Assembly (NCBI GenBank): GCA_012184525.1
Contig: WOFQ01000022.1
Coordinates: 372,001 to 436,000, forward strand
DNA length: 64,000 nucleotides
DNA from: Xenoacremonium recifei
Lineage: Eukaryota > Ascomycota > Sordariomycetes > Hypocreales > Nectriaceae
Reading direction: 5' to 3'
The translations under genes and the position numbers were made by a program. The notes under the pieces were generated by a model, which worked only from the letters and a program-made list of their open reading frames with translations, was not told the origin of the DNA and searched no databases. Positions within the stretch are counted from its first letter, which is position 1. Every line of letters begins with the position of its first letter. Of the stretch, positions 11,295 to 22,673 are shown piece by piece.

Positions 11295-12993
11295 ATGGCG
11301 AAGATCAAGTATCCGTACATCTGGCTGTTCTGCGGGTTTGCCGCCCTGGGGGCTTGTTTGTATGGCTATGACGGGGTGTACTTCAATGGCGTGACAGGCT
11401 TGGGTAAGTGTGTCTCGCTGTGTTGTTGGACAGGACTGACATGAAGTAGATGTGTTTATCCGGCACTTTGGACACAAGACCTCGGATGGCAGCTATGCTA
11501 TCTCGCCCGGCAGTCTGTCCGTCATGACCTCCATGATCAACGTGGGCGAGCTGGTCGGCTCTCTTGCGGCTGCGCCCCTGAACGATCTCCTGGGTCGGAA
11601 GGGGGTGTTCCTGAGCGGCACGGCGGCAATTGTGCTCGGCGTGATACTGCAGCTCGTTACATCGGGTGATCGGGCGCTGTTGACGGCCGGACGAGCAGTG
11701 TTGGGCTTCGGTGTTGGCCAGTTTTCTGCAACCTCGCCGCTGTATATGGGTGTAAGTGTTCTCTTCACGAGCTCTCTCAGCAGCAAATGAACCACAACAA
11801 CTAACACAAGAGACCAGGAAATCGCTCCCGAGTCCATGCGCAGCCCCCTCCTCATGTGCTGGCAACTCACCCTCTCCGTCTCGCAAATCCTCGCCGCTGC
11901 CATCAACCGCGGCCTCGACCACAACAACACCACCTTCGCCTACCGCTTCCCCATCGGCTTCCAGCTGCTCTTCCCGCTGCTAGTCCTGGCAGGTATCTAC
12001 TGGGTGCCTGAATCGCCGCGCTGGCTGCTCCGGAAGGGCCGCAGCGCGCAGGCTGAGGCGTCGTTGAGGTTGCTGAACCGCGATGATAAGACGTATGATC
12101 CGAGGCCGGTGACGCGCACGATTGAGGAGGATTTGGAGAGGGAGAGGGAGATGGAGGCTGAGGGAGGCTGGATGCAGCTTGTTACGGATCCGGTGGAGAG
12201 GCGGAAGGTGATATACAGCGCCGGTGCGCTGGTTGCGCAGCAGATCAACGGCATCCAGTGGTTCTACTACTTCGGCACGGTGTTCAGCAAGGCCATCGGG
12301 CTCTCAGATCCGTTCCTCATGACACTCATCGTCTTCATCATCCAGGTATTCGTGGTGCTGGCGGCGGTGCTGCTGGCGAACAAGCTGCCGCGCCGGCCGT
12401 TGCTGATGGTCACCACGGCGATCATGACGGTGTCGATCTTTGTGGTGGGCTGCTTGGGTATACCCGGAGGCACGCCGAGTAAGACGTTTGGAAAGGTGAT
12501 TATCAGCTTTGTGATTATTGAGATCGTGGCGTTCAATTTCGCGTGGGGGCCTTTGGGATGGACGATTGTGAGTTGCCCCTATTCTGACACTTGCACATAA
12601 CACCCCCTGCTTCTTGTCTTTGGTGACTAACTTACATCCCAGGCCTCGGAAATGGCCGTCGGCCGCAACCGCAACAAGATCTACGCCGTCGCCGTGGGTG
12701 CCTTCTGGGTAACTGTCTGGGTGACCGTCTTCACACTGCCGTACCTGTACTACTCAGCCGACCTCGGGCCCAAGACGGGCTTTGTGTACACGGGGCTGTG
12801 CTTTGTGACATGGGCGTATGTGTACTTCTGTGTGGGTGAGGTGACGGGCCGGAGTATTGAGGAGATCAACGGGTTCTTCCGGGATGGCATTCCGGCGAGG
12901 AGGTGGAAGGATCAGCCGAGGAAGGGGGAGGCGGCGCATGGGGGCAGTGGGGAGACGAGTATTGTTGAGGTTGAGGGAGGGGAGAAGGTTTGA
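11295..12993 (+). CDS. MFS sugar transporter (sugar porter family)
   Basis: Twelve-helix plasma-membrane sugar porter. Exons 11295-11403, 11450-11751, 11818-12567 and 12643-12993, all GT-AG, give about 503 residues. Signatures are 'GYDGVYFNGV' in helix 1, 'LNDLLGRKG' between helices 2 and 3, 'GRAVLGFGVGQ', 'VPESPRWLLRKGR' after helix 6, 'QQINGIQWFYYFG' in helix 7, and 'AWGPLGWTIASE' before the late 'GRSIEEINGFF' motif. The splice joins restore these motifs exactly. The substrate is probably a hexose, disaccharide or fructo-oligosaccharide, given the divergent GH32 gene. That assignment rests on context, not on substrate-binding residues. Confidence 0.93.
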
Positions 12994-13216
12994 TGGTGAT
13001 GTGGTATAGGAGTGGTTGAGGGTAGATGGTGTGCTGTTCAAGTAGTGTTGAGAGCGGTCCATTGCCTTCACATTGCCGTATCATCTAGCTCACTCATGAT
13101 AGCATTAAGATACAAATATAGCAGTTTAATTAGTGCTATCTAAAGTTATGCAAAGAATAGTGGCCATCTCTATGGTACTTCTGATCTCCTATTTATGATC
13201 ACCATAAGTCTCATGC

Positions 13217-13765
13217 TTAACCCCTAACCATCGGCCAACCTGGATATTGAACCCATCCCACCTGTCCATAAGCCGTATTCTGCGCCTGCTCCATCTGCAG
13301 CTCCCATTGTCTCTTGCCCCATATCCTGTGGACAAATGCATCCCGACCCAGCACACGAATTTGGTCTTGATGCGGCGATTGCGGCAGTAGAGGCAGATGC
13401 TCCTTCAGCCCAAAGAGCGGTTCTAGCGGCTCTCCCTCGTAATGAAAGTCCGGCCGTAGTCGCGGTGGCGCCGACTGGTATCCCATCTGCTCGCGGGCGA
13501 AGCGAACTGGGTAGCCTCTGCTTCCCATCCACGGGTCCGAAGGGAGGGTTTTGGTGGTGGAGGGCTTTGGCGCGTTGAGTGAATGGGGCTTTCTGTGCTG
13601 ATTGTGATGGTTTGTATTCGCTGGGCGTGGCGGTATTGGTCGTGATGAAAGGAGGAGGTTTTGGGGGTTGACGGTCCCAGGGCCTTCCACCGGTTGAAAC
13701 TGGTGGAATTGGTGGTCAACGGCATTCCTCCGCTGAGGAGTCCAAGATAGTTGGTTCAAATCCAT
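13217..13765 (-). CDS. Hypothetical proline-rich protein
   Basis: Uninterrupted 182-residue frame that I do not recognise. The first 80 residues are rich in Pro, Gln, Asn and His. The second half looks more ordered ('FAREQMGYQSAPPRLRPDFHYEGEPLEPLFGL', then an Arg/Trp-rich tail 'VHRIWGKRQWELQMEQAQ'). No signal peptide or membrane segment is seen. It is not spliced and has no obvious link to its neighbours. Overlapping frames on the other strand are shorter and less protein-like. It could be a real lineage-specific gene or a chance frame. Confidence 0.5.
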   Translation of the reverse strand: MDLNQLSWTPQRRNAVDHQFHQFQPVEGPGTVNPQNLLLSSRPIPPRPANTNHHNQHRKPHSLNAPKPSTTKTLPSDPWMGSRGYPVRFAREQMGYQSAPPRLRPDFHYEGEPLEPLFGLKEHLPLLPQSPHQDQIRVLGRDAFVHRIWGKRQWELQMEQAQNTAYGQVGWVQYPGWPMVRG

Positions 13766-14599
13766 GATTGTAGAAGACGACCAGCGTCACATAAAAACGA
13801 GAGAGTGCGGCCGAATCCGGTCAAAGACTAATTAACGATAGCCAGGGAAGCACATCGAGAGGGAAGGATATGTTTTCATTTTGAGACCTCTACCGCTCTC
13901 TCCGACTCAAGTCTACTTTAACCCTCAACGTCCGTGCCTGTCTTTGGGTAATATTTAGAACAATGCTTCGGGGGTGGCGTTGCGGGTTCCTGAGGCTCAG
14001 CTCGAATTTCTTTGTTCGATAACGGAGCGTGACTGCAAATAGAACAAGGAAGGGCTTCATCATGAAGGGAGTGATAATGCATGCACTTCGCCTCAAGGCA
14101 TTGTATTGAAACTGCTTTTTGTTTGACGTTTCTGTAGAAATCGGCTTTGAGATGAGGCGGTTGAGATTATTGAGCGATTGTCTGTTGAGCACCTCTACAC
14201 TTCGTTTAAGTCCGTACTCGGATTTTGGGACGCGCTTTTCTTCCCTCTTCCCAGGCTTCTCCTTTTTGCATTTAACCAATATGCATCGCATAGAATAATG
14301 TATTGTCAGTGCTTAAGAACGATTCCTTATCCATGATCATTGATCGACATCTATAGGAAATAATACAAGATTAGGTAATGGCTTAAGCAAATAGATCAAG
14401 GTTACGGAAGGGGTTGAGGCTCAGGAATTGTTTTGGCGAAGAGAAAGGAGATAGATTGAGCAGAATCTCAAGTTAAAGGATTTTGATTTCAAAATATCCT
14501 GCGCAAAAAGCATTGCTCCATGCAATTGGTATCAATCTCGGCTACGAGAACATGTCCAACACAGCCAGTAGTGACTGAAATTTCCAAACATTCCCCGTA
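13766..14599. other. Intergenic, nothing convincing
   Basis: About 830 bp between the proline-rich frame and the 3' end of the quinate-type permease. A basic 133-residue frame on the minus strand (13890-14291) has no domain and is not called. I see no repeats or RNA genes. Confidence 0.4.
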
Positions 14600-16636
14600 T
14601 TAAACCTGCGCTTCCGCGTGCTCAATTGACTGCTTCTCGGCCGCCTGGGTATGAAGATCGTGGATCGGTCGATCAGAGGTATAACCACTACAAGCAACAA
14701 GTTAGATAGAGTCAATCTGATTCAAGCAACGGGCAACTTACAACAAGATGTCCATTTCCTCCAGGGTCTTGCCCTTAGTCTCAGGCATGAAAAAGAACGC
14801 CCAGGTAGAGGCGACCAGCATCCAGGAGGCGAAGAAGAACCAGGTGCCGTAGCCCAAGGAGTTGAAGATGTAAGGGAGGGTTTTGGTGATGATGAACTGG
14901 ACAGCCCTATAGTAGATTGTGAGTCACTGAGGGGCGAATAAAGGGAGCCAGACGACATACCATTGAACAAGGGCGGCGTAGGTGCCGGTCAAGTTACGCA
15001 GCGCACCGGGGAAGATCTCAGCCGAGAAGATCCAGGGAATACCATTGAGACCGAAGGACCAGCTATATTCATTCAGCATTGCTCACATCTAAAAGCAGGG
15101 CATTAATCAGACTTACAAGACGGAGTAGATCATAATCATTGCCGTGGCGGCCTTGCCTCCCGCGGACGTCGAAGCACTCAGGGTACCGCCATCGGCAATG
15201 ATACTCGCCGGATGCCCAATCTTGACGTACGCGCCCACGATCCAGAGACAGATCGAGCACATGATGGACGAGACGATCGTGGGGTTGCGACGTCCCCATA
15301 AGTCGATGAGCAGGCCGTAGAAGATGATACTCGCGACAGCTGTGTTTGTCAGTACAGATATACAGTCAGCGACATAGGGAGAGCTTACCCTTGACGAGAC
15401 CGTAGATGCCCGTGTACAGGGACACATCCGTAATTCCCAGGGACCCGAAGAGCGTGGGGGAGTAGTAGTTGATAGCTAGGCAAGTCAGTTCATCCATCCT
15501 TCTTCTCAATTCACTTCCAACGTACCAGCCGCGCCAGACATGTTCTGAAGCGTAAAGGCGCAAAACACCAGCACCACGCGGTTGCGCATCCCAGGGCGCG
15601 AAAGCTCGTTCAACACGCCGCGGAAGAAGGCCCACGAGCCGGTGCCGTACTTGCTGGCGACCTGGGCCTCGTCGGCGAGACGGATGCGGATCATCTGGAC
15701 TTCCTCCTGGATGTCTATGCTTATGCATCAGCGCAAATACCCTCGAAAACACATAGCTTCTTCCACTTACACTGGTGATCTCTCGGCAACTTCCGCAGAC
15801 TCTCCAACGCCTTCATCGCCTGCTCCTCCTTCTCCTTGCGCATCAACCACAACGGACTCTCATGAAGCAACAACAGTCCGCCAATCATCAAACTGCCCGC
15901 GGGAATCAACTGCACCGCCATCGGCACGCGCCAACTCGACGCACTGTTCGGGTCCATGTGCTGGTTAATCCCGTAGTTGATCCAGAAGCCCACCAGCGAC
16001 CCAATCTGGTACGCTACTTCGAACAGGCCCGTCAGGATGCCGCGGATCGAGACCACCGAGACTTCGGCGATGTAGCTGGGGACCGTGGCCGTGATGGCGC
16101 CGCAGGCTATGCCGGTGAGGGCGCGGCCGGCGTAGATGTAGGAGAGTTGGTGCGTGGCCGAGACCATCAGGATGGCGCCGACGAGGAAGATCGCGATGTT
16201 GGAGAGGAGGGCATACTTGCGGCCGATCTTCTCGGTGACTTGAGGGCTGTTAGATGTGTCTGTCTTGTCTATAGGGGGCTGAGAGTGAGAGTGAGAGACG
16301 CACCGATGAAGCAAATGGCAGCGCCGGCAAAGGCTCCCGCCAGGAAGGTCGAGGTAATGTTCGAAGACGTCGCCGTGGCATTCTTCTCCAGTCCAAAGTC
16401 GGCAATGAAGCTCGCGCGTGCGATGGTCGTGCCGATGAAGGCGCTGTCATATCCAAACCTATGCGCACCTCACATCAGCAACTCACTCACTCAACCCCGC
16501 TAACCTAACACTCCGATTGAGATTTCACAACTTACAACAGCGATCCCATGGCAATAACAGTCGCCTCGGTATACAGCCGCCAGTTGTACACCTCCTTCGG
16601 CGTCGGCCGGTCCTCGACGGCGCGGAAGCCGCCCAT
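14600..16636 (-). CDS. MFS transporter of the quinate-permease type
   Basis: Sugar-porter family membrane transporter in about nine exons. Exon 1 is 16636-16536 and exon 2 is 16458-16304; the last, short exon ends at a TAA at 14600. The N-terminus 'EDRPTPKEVYNWRLYT' followed by 'GYDSAFIGTTIA' is the hallmark of fungal quinate permeases (Qa-y/QutD). Other motifs are 'EKIGRKYALL', 'GRALTGIACGAITATVPSYIAEV', 'LLHESPLWLMRKEK', 'NYYSPTLFGSLGI', 'LWGRRNPT' and the terminal 'PETKGKTLEEMDILFG'. About 540 residues. No quinate catabolic enzyme lies nearby; the next gene is a DapA/HOGA-type aldolase, so the cargo may be a sugar acid or related polyhydroxy acid. That is inference. Confidence 0.9.
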
Positions 16637-17646
16637 CGTTGCAGCTGGCGAAGGATTCAAGCAGCAGGGGACGAAGGATCTAGTTGTTGCAATGCGGCAG
16701 ACGGTTGCAAGTATCCGTCACTTAATGGAATCTGGTCACGATGGCTAGATGAGAGAAGATCTGCCCAGATGGCCTCCCCCGGATATTTATCCTCCCCGGC
16801 CCCCCAACTCTCTCCCCGGACCACTGCCTCATTCGGCAACACCGTTCATCCCGGAGTTGGGGATCGGCTCCGGCGCTCACACCCGCCGATATTTTTTTTT
16901 ATTTATTTATTCCCCCCTCCTCGCGTCTCGTCTGGCCCTGAATTTAATCTGGGGAATTGTCGGCATCGAGTCGGGGTCAGCTAGCAGGGGGTTGGAGAAG
17001 CGGGGTGAGGGGACGAATTTCCGGGAAGTTGGAGAGCGTCAGATGACGTCTTGCGTCATAAACGAAAGGGATTGTGGGTGAAAATGCGGGCGGAGGAGCT
17101 CTAGGGTATGCTGGGCTGCGGAGGGTGTGTGGATGAAAAAGAGCCGATATGCGAGCCGACGAGGCGACGGGCCACGGCGATTGGTGGAAATGGGGGCGGG
17201 AGGGGGGTGACTCGTGATGGGGCCTCATGGGCATGAGACTGACTCGTCGGTTGGCAAAGCATGTCATGATGTGATTTACGGTTGATGCCGGGCTGAGAGA
17301 CACGAGGGACTCAGGGTATCCAGATGGCTGGGTAGGTGATGCTAACATGAGGCTCATTGCGGCTCAATGGAGTGATGTCTGCTGCAAATTGGAGTCATTC
17401 ACAGTTGGGAATGGATACCTTGCCACGAACCGCCTTACTCATCCTCACGACTTTCAGTTGGCTCAAGCCTGTGTATAGTATGGCCTTCAAGCATCTTGTC
17501 CAAACCGTCAAGGCTTCAAATATTTCATTCAGAATACGCTTCTTCTCATTCATATACATGCAGGCATTGCACACATCTATAGGCGTCCCAAAGTCTAGGT
17601 AGTTGTTCTATCCTCCTCCTCCTCTATCCCCTGCCCCCGCTTCACT
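16637..17646. promoter_or_regulatory. Promoter of quinate-type permease; CRE-like bZIP sites
   Basis: About 1 kb. A TGACGTC at 17044-17050 is followed directly by TGCGTCATA, together resembling paired CRE/ATF half sites for bZIP factors. A T-rich tract lies at about 16890-16910. The right part (17350-17646) is the 3' flank of the aldolase gene. No gene is seen. Confidence 0.3.
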
Positions 17647-18723
17647 TTACGCGCTCCTCGCCTTGATGCTCTGCTCCGTCTTTCCCAGCGGCTCGCAAAC
17701 ACTCAGGATCCATTCCTGCTTGCTTGCGTCGCTGTACTTGGGGTACGGCCGGCGGCAGTCACAGCTCTCGAGAGGGTAGCCCAGCAGCTTGGCCACTACC
17801 CACTTGGTACCGTTGATGCCGCCCTTAGCAAAGCCCCATTCCATCTTCGCGAGCTTGAGCTGGAGAGCCTCGGACTCCTTGATCTTGCCGGCGAGGTAGA
17901 GGTCGTAGATTTCCATGCAGACCTGTTCGGTGTAAGCTTCAAATACCTACGCTCGAGTAGACCGAACATACCTTGGGATACAGGTTCGCAATACCAGTAA
18001 TCACACCCCGGCCGCCCACCGAAAGAGCCGGCACAAGCCAGTCACTCTGTCCAGCCAGCGCCGAGAACTCCTCGGGCTGGTACTGCGCCGCCACACGCGC
18101 CACCTTGGCGATGCCACCGCACGTCAGCTTGATGCCAACAATGTTGGAGTGCTGACCCAGACGCTCGAGCATCTCTGAGTTGACATCGAGGCCGGCCACC
18201 ACACCGGGGAAATTGTAGATCATCACCGGCAGCGGGCTGGCGTCGGCGAGCTCCTCGAAGAAGGCCACGATGGCGTCCTGCGTCATGGCGAAGTGGAAGT
18301 AGCTGGGCACCAGCACGAGCACGTAGTCGGCGCCGTTCTCCTTGGCCAACTTCGTCTCGGCGATGACGTCTCGTGTGCAGTGTCCAGAGGTGCCCATGGT
18401 GATCGGGAGGTTAGGTCGGCCGAGGCGCACAGCCGTCTCTCGCGTCGTCCGTAGCAATTGGGCCTTCTCTTCGTTTGTGAGAGTCACGGCCTCGCCGTTG
18501 GTGCCAGCAATGACAACTATGGCGCTTGGATTAGCAAGTGAATATGTTGATGAAGAGTGCTTCACGTACCGCCATCAAGTCCTGAGCTGACCAGGAACTC
18601 AATGTGCTTCTTCTGAACATCCCAATCAATTTCTTGGGTCGCATCGCCCTTGAACCACGTCAAAGACGGGACATGGATGCCTGGGGGATACGCCTTGCTC
18701 TTGTTTGCTGCCATTGAACCCAT
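17647..18723 (-). CDS. DapA / HOGA-family class I aldolase
   Basis: Dihydrodipicolinate-synthase/N-acetylneuraminate-lyase superfamily. Exons 18723-18570, 18516-17972 and 17922-17647 give about 324 residues, normal for the family. The splice join gives 'GLDGVVIAGTNGEAVTLTNEEK', the family's pyruvate-binding loop (usual GTTGE). 'PVMIYNFPGVVAGLDV' carries the tyrosine of the active site, and 'IVGIKLTCGG' carries the Schiff-base lysine. In filamentous fungi such proteins act on 4-hydroxy-2-oxoglutarate or on 2-keto-3-deoxy sugar acids from galacturonate or rhamnose catabolism; which applies here cannot be read from sequence. It lies between a quinate-type permease and a Zn2Cys6 regulator, all on the minus strand. 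An ATG at 18714 is an alternative start. Confidence 0.9.
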
Positions 18724-19450
18724 CGTGACTATGTCGTGCAAGAACTTCCAAGGAAACAAAATCGAGAATAAGTAAGAGAGATTCGGGCTAATAATCGCAC
18801 GGATAGGCCGAGTGGGAGTTGCCGTCAAGATATTCTCTTCCAGGTCGGATAACCCCACCAGCTCCGTAGCCGTGACCGGAGCCGGATGCCCCCTTCCGGG
18901 TATTGTTCATTCTTTTTTTTCTGCGCTCGAGTCGATCAAGAGAAGTCATGGCTGATGAGGACCATTACCGCCACTACCAGTGGCCGGCCCTATGCGGGGA
19001 ATCCTGGACAGTCCCTGTAACCTCATGTTTGGGGGGGAACCCGATCGGCACGAAGGAGGGTGTGTGTGGGGCGTCGAGCCGACAGCGGTTGAAGATGCTC
19101 TCATGATTCTTGGAGACATGAAGGTTGAGTCGACAGGTGATGCCCAAGACGGGAAGGATTCAAACTGCCGGTCCCGAATATTCTCCTGCGCCGGATCGAC
19201 TTTCGTATGAACGACAGGCACGAGGCACTCATCTAGCCGAACGGCCAGACCAGGTCCACCCCGACACGACAGGAACATGGTGATGTGATGATCAGCCGGA
19301 GCCAGATTGATTCGCCGAAGGGTCCTGCAGGAATCTGAGACCTTGTGACTCCAAATGATTTTCTGATCCCCGTCGGAATGCACAGTAATCCCCAGCATTT
19401 GCCGAGGGGTCTGAGCTGATGTGACTGCAACAACCTTGTCCAGTAGCCCG
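18724..19450. other. Intergenic between regulator and aldolase genes
   Basis: About 730 bp holding the aldolase promoter and the regulator's 3' flank. A minus-strand frame of 179 residues (18946-19485) overlaps the end of the regulator, has no recognisable domain and is not called. Confidence 0.4.
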
Positions 19451-21471
19451 TTAGACAATGGCAAAACACGAGTTGAAGACGGCATGCATCACCGCTCGGA
19501 TGTCCATGCGTGCCTTGGCCGCATCCTGCCTCGTCTGCACCTCCTCCAACACCTGAGCCGTGATCTTGGCGTTGCCGGCCACCTTCTCCATGCGCAGGAT
19601 CTGCGTCTTGATCCAGGCCTTCTCGTTGGCATCCTGCTCCTCAACACCCAACATGAGCAATGGCCACAGCATGTTGACCGGGAGCGCATCATCAGGCCCA
19701 AGATCTGCCACGATCTGACGCGCCAGCTTGCGAATATGCTCGAGCGCGTCTGTCGTCTCTTGGGTAAGCGGGAGGTTCTTGTAGGCCACTCTATGTAGAT
19801 GGACCTTGCTGGCATAGTAGTTGGAGAGGTATGTTCGGAACGCCCGCGTGATGACAAAAGCCAGATGCGCCGAGACGTACGGTTCCACGAGCTTGCCAGC
19901 GACGGCGTAATCCATGAGCGGTGGTCGCTGGTCGTAGAGCACCCGGAGGTCCGAAGCAATGGTGGCGCCAATATTCATCACCTCGATCTCGTCTTCAACG
20001 GTCCCCCGCGAACGATGCCACGGATCGATCTTTGATATGCGACCCATAAAACTCTGGACCTTTTGGTAGAAGACGATGCCGGGCTGGTAGAGCACCTGGA
20101 AGAGGACATCTTCAATGTCGCCATCAGCCTCCAGCTTTGAGGCATCGTCTGCTTCTCCGTCAAAACTGCCCGGGGAGGCCTCAACGAGCAAGAGTTCATC
20201 ATCTTTGGTGGTCAAGAACAGGCCATCTCCTCCCGCGGAGACGGCGCGCGCGTCGAGCAGGCGAATCCAGAGTAGGAGCTGCTTTTCGACAGAGGTGAAA
20301 GAGTTTTTGTTGCTTCCCTGGAAAAGCAAGTATGCGCGTTTGAGATTGGAGTGAGCGTTATCGAGGCGGCTTTCCAATATATCAATGTAGCTGATGAAGA
20401 AGAGGGCGGCCAAGAGATGTTCGCGGGCCGGACTGTATTCGGTGAGGACAGTCACATCCTGGGCCACAACTTCGGCCACGGCGTTTTCGTAGTGATTCGG
20501 CTCGGTCATTGTCCAGGTACCGTCACGCCGGCAGAGTAAAATATTAGAGAAGGCGAGGACGGCAGATCGGACCATGTGCGAGACGGCCGCCATCTCAACA
20601 CAGACTTGGCGGATGGCCAGCCACTTCTTCTGCGCCTCGACCTCGGCCAAGATGGGCGGATTAACCGAGCTTGCAAAGAAATCCAGCAGCTTGTCGCCGC
20701 CGGGTATGTAGACTGGCTTGTCGGAGGCTTGACTTCCGTTACTCTGCGTAATTGATGGTGCTGGAAAGGGGTTGTTGAAGGCAGTCCTGTCCGGAAAAGC
20801 GACTTGTGAATGCGCAGCCTGTTGAGAGCGGCATGTTAACCACTGAAGATCCCTGCAACGTAGACTTTTCCGATTTAATGACTTACCAACATGTGCGCAT
20901 CCAGTCCCACGTTCTGCTGGTTGAGCTCAGGCGAGACCTGCTGCCAAAAGTCGCCCGAGTCCCACATGAAGCTGGCATAGTCGAAGACCTCGTCGACGGC
21001 ATGGCCTGGCTGGAAGACAGACATGCCCGGGGATTGGTCGGTGCCAGGTGACACGGTCTGGTCCATTTGGTTGCCGGTCATGTCGATGCTCTGCTGCTGG
21101 GCTTGCTGCTGTCCGAGCTGTGGCGGCCGTCGTTGAGTCGCAGACCGGCTCTGGGGCCGCCACTTGCACTCCATGTTGAGGCGCTCGCAGTGGGAGCATC
21201 TGGGGCGCTGCTCATCGCATTTGACCTTGCGCCGTCTTCGCTGCGGTGTCAGAAAAGAGCCGTGCAAGGATTAGGGTTAAACTCACTTGCAGGTCAAACA
21301 ACCCTCTCGTGATCGGATGTATCGTCGGCCGCTGGCGGAGGCTGCTCCAGCTCCAGGTCGCGCCGACGGGGTGGGCGCCGAGCTGGCGGAAGAGTTGCCG
21401 TTGGAGAGGCCATTGGAAGGCGTGGCAGTGGGCGCTGTGGCGGCGACTCCATTGGCATCGTGTGTGGCCAT
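19451..21471 (-). CDS. Zn(II)2Cys6 transcription factor
   Basis: Nuclear regulator of about 606 residues. Exons 21471-21287, 21235-20885 (approximate end) and 20818-19451. Joining exons 1 and 2 with acceptor AAG at 21236 gives an intact zinc cluster: 'CLTCKRRKVKCDEQRPRC' then 'SHCERLNMEC'. An Ala/Ser/Pro-rich N-terminus precedes it and a Gln-rich linker follows. The long C-terminal part is mostly helical and typical of the fungal transcription factor domain ('LLAALFFISYIDILESRLDNAHSNLKRAYLLFQ'). The gene is followed on the same strand by the aldolase, which makes local control plausible. The upstream leader region contains a CAG run. The family call is sure; the target genes are unknown. Confidence 0.9.
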
Positions 21472-22673
21472 GATCGCGGGTCGTCGGTGGTGGTGTTGGC
21501 GGTGGTTGAGGGCAGGAAACCGCTGTTGGTGGTGGTTGTGCTCGCCGCTTTTCGCACGGCGGCTTGACCTTCTCCCGGGTTCTTCTCCGCGCTGCAGACA
21601 ATGCCGAAGCTGCTGCTGCTGCTGCTGCTGCTGCTGTCTCGCTACCTGTGTATCGCGCGTCGTATACTGGATAGGCTGTCGTGTCGCAGCGTGCCGTGAC
21701 TCCAGCTCATGCTCTCTCTCTCTCGCCGTCTCTCCGCACGTCTCGAATCGTAGTTAGGTGACAGGGAGAAGGCTGCGGGCAGAGGCACGTCCAAGCCGGA
21801 AACATGAGGCCGTTCGGGCTGGAGGCGGCGGAGACACTTGGCTGGTAGCGTTTTGTTAGTCCCGTCAGTGGTCAGAGAAGAGGGCCGGGGTGGTTCTCCG
21901 GGGTCTTGACTTGGAGAGAGACAGACAGAATCCTCAAACTGTCACCTGACGGCCAGTGTGCGGGGCACCCGCCGGGGAAGTTGCGAGCCACCGGCCCTGT
22001 TCTTCCCTCGAAGGATCCATTCTGCCCCGTGCATGTGATTTTGTCAATTTGCGCCTATAAAAGCTTCTAAGAGGTGCGTCAGCGACATGGACAGGCATCG
22101 GAGAATCGCATGTTCTGGCCGAACAGGAGGAGGCCACTGACTCGCTCACTATAGTATAGTTAAGGTGTGGTGTCTGCGCGCTGCAGCGCCCCAGATTTGA
22201 GCCTACCCTATTTGCGGGGTACGTTCCAAGGTTCCAAGGCCGGGTGCCTGTTGCGTGTCTTTGGTGGCAAGTCCCGACAAGCGGGGTTCTCCTACTTTTG
22301 ACTACCCTGTAGAAGACTGCGGTGGGCAAGCGACAGTCCACCTCACACGACTCAGATTATGTTGAGACAGAAGTGTAACGCTGCTTAAGTTCTCTCAACA
22401 AATCTGTGGTTTTAATCGAGCATTTGACCTGTTGTTGTAATTTAATTTGACTTGATGCAAAGGTTCCTCCTGAGGCACGCAAACAAGCTTGTGCCCCAAG
22501 GAAGGTCTCACTCATTCTCGGTAGATGCTTCCTCTTACACACTTGAATCACACACACATACACACACACACTCATTCAACCCCAACTTCCGCCTTTCAAC
22601 TTGCATCTTCCAAAACCTACAACCGTACACTCAATATCACTCAACAATATCAAACCTGCTATAGATTATCATA
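21472..22673. other. Divergent promoter region with CAG run and CA microsatellite
   Basis: About 1.2 kb. A perfect CTG tract (CAG on the regulator's sense strand) of about nine units lies at 21610-21637, in the probable leader of the regulator. A CA-rich microsatellite at about 22548-22570 lies about 100 bp before the small gene's ATG. CT/TC-rich tracts occur at 21715-21735. Small overlapping frames here are compositional artefacts. Confidence 0.5.

Noticed and set aside
13890..14291. 133-codon basic minus-strand frame
   Set aside because: No recognisable motif, no splice support, Arg/Lys-rich composition typical of chance frames.
18946..19485. 179-codon minus-strand frame behind the second Zn2Cys6 regulator
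   Set aside because: No domain, overlaps the end of the regulator, composition unlike a protein; probably 3' untranslated sequence.
21287..21757. Plus-strand frame with a poly-cysteine run
   Set aside because: Translation of the CTG repeat in a chance frame opposite the regulator's 5' end.
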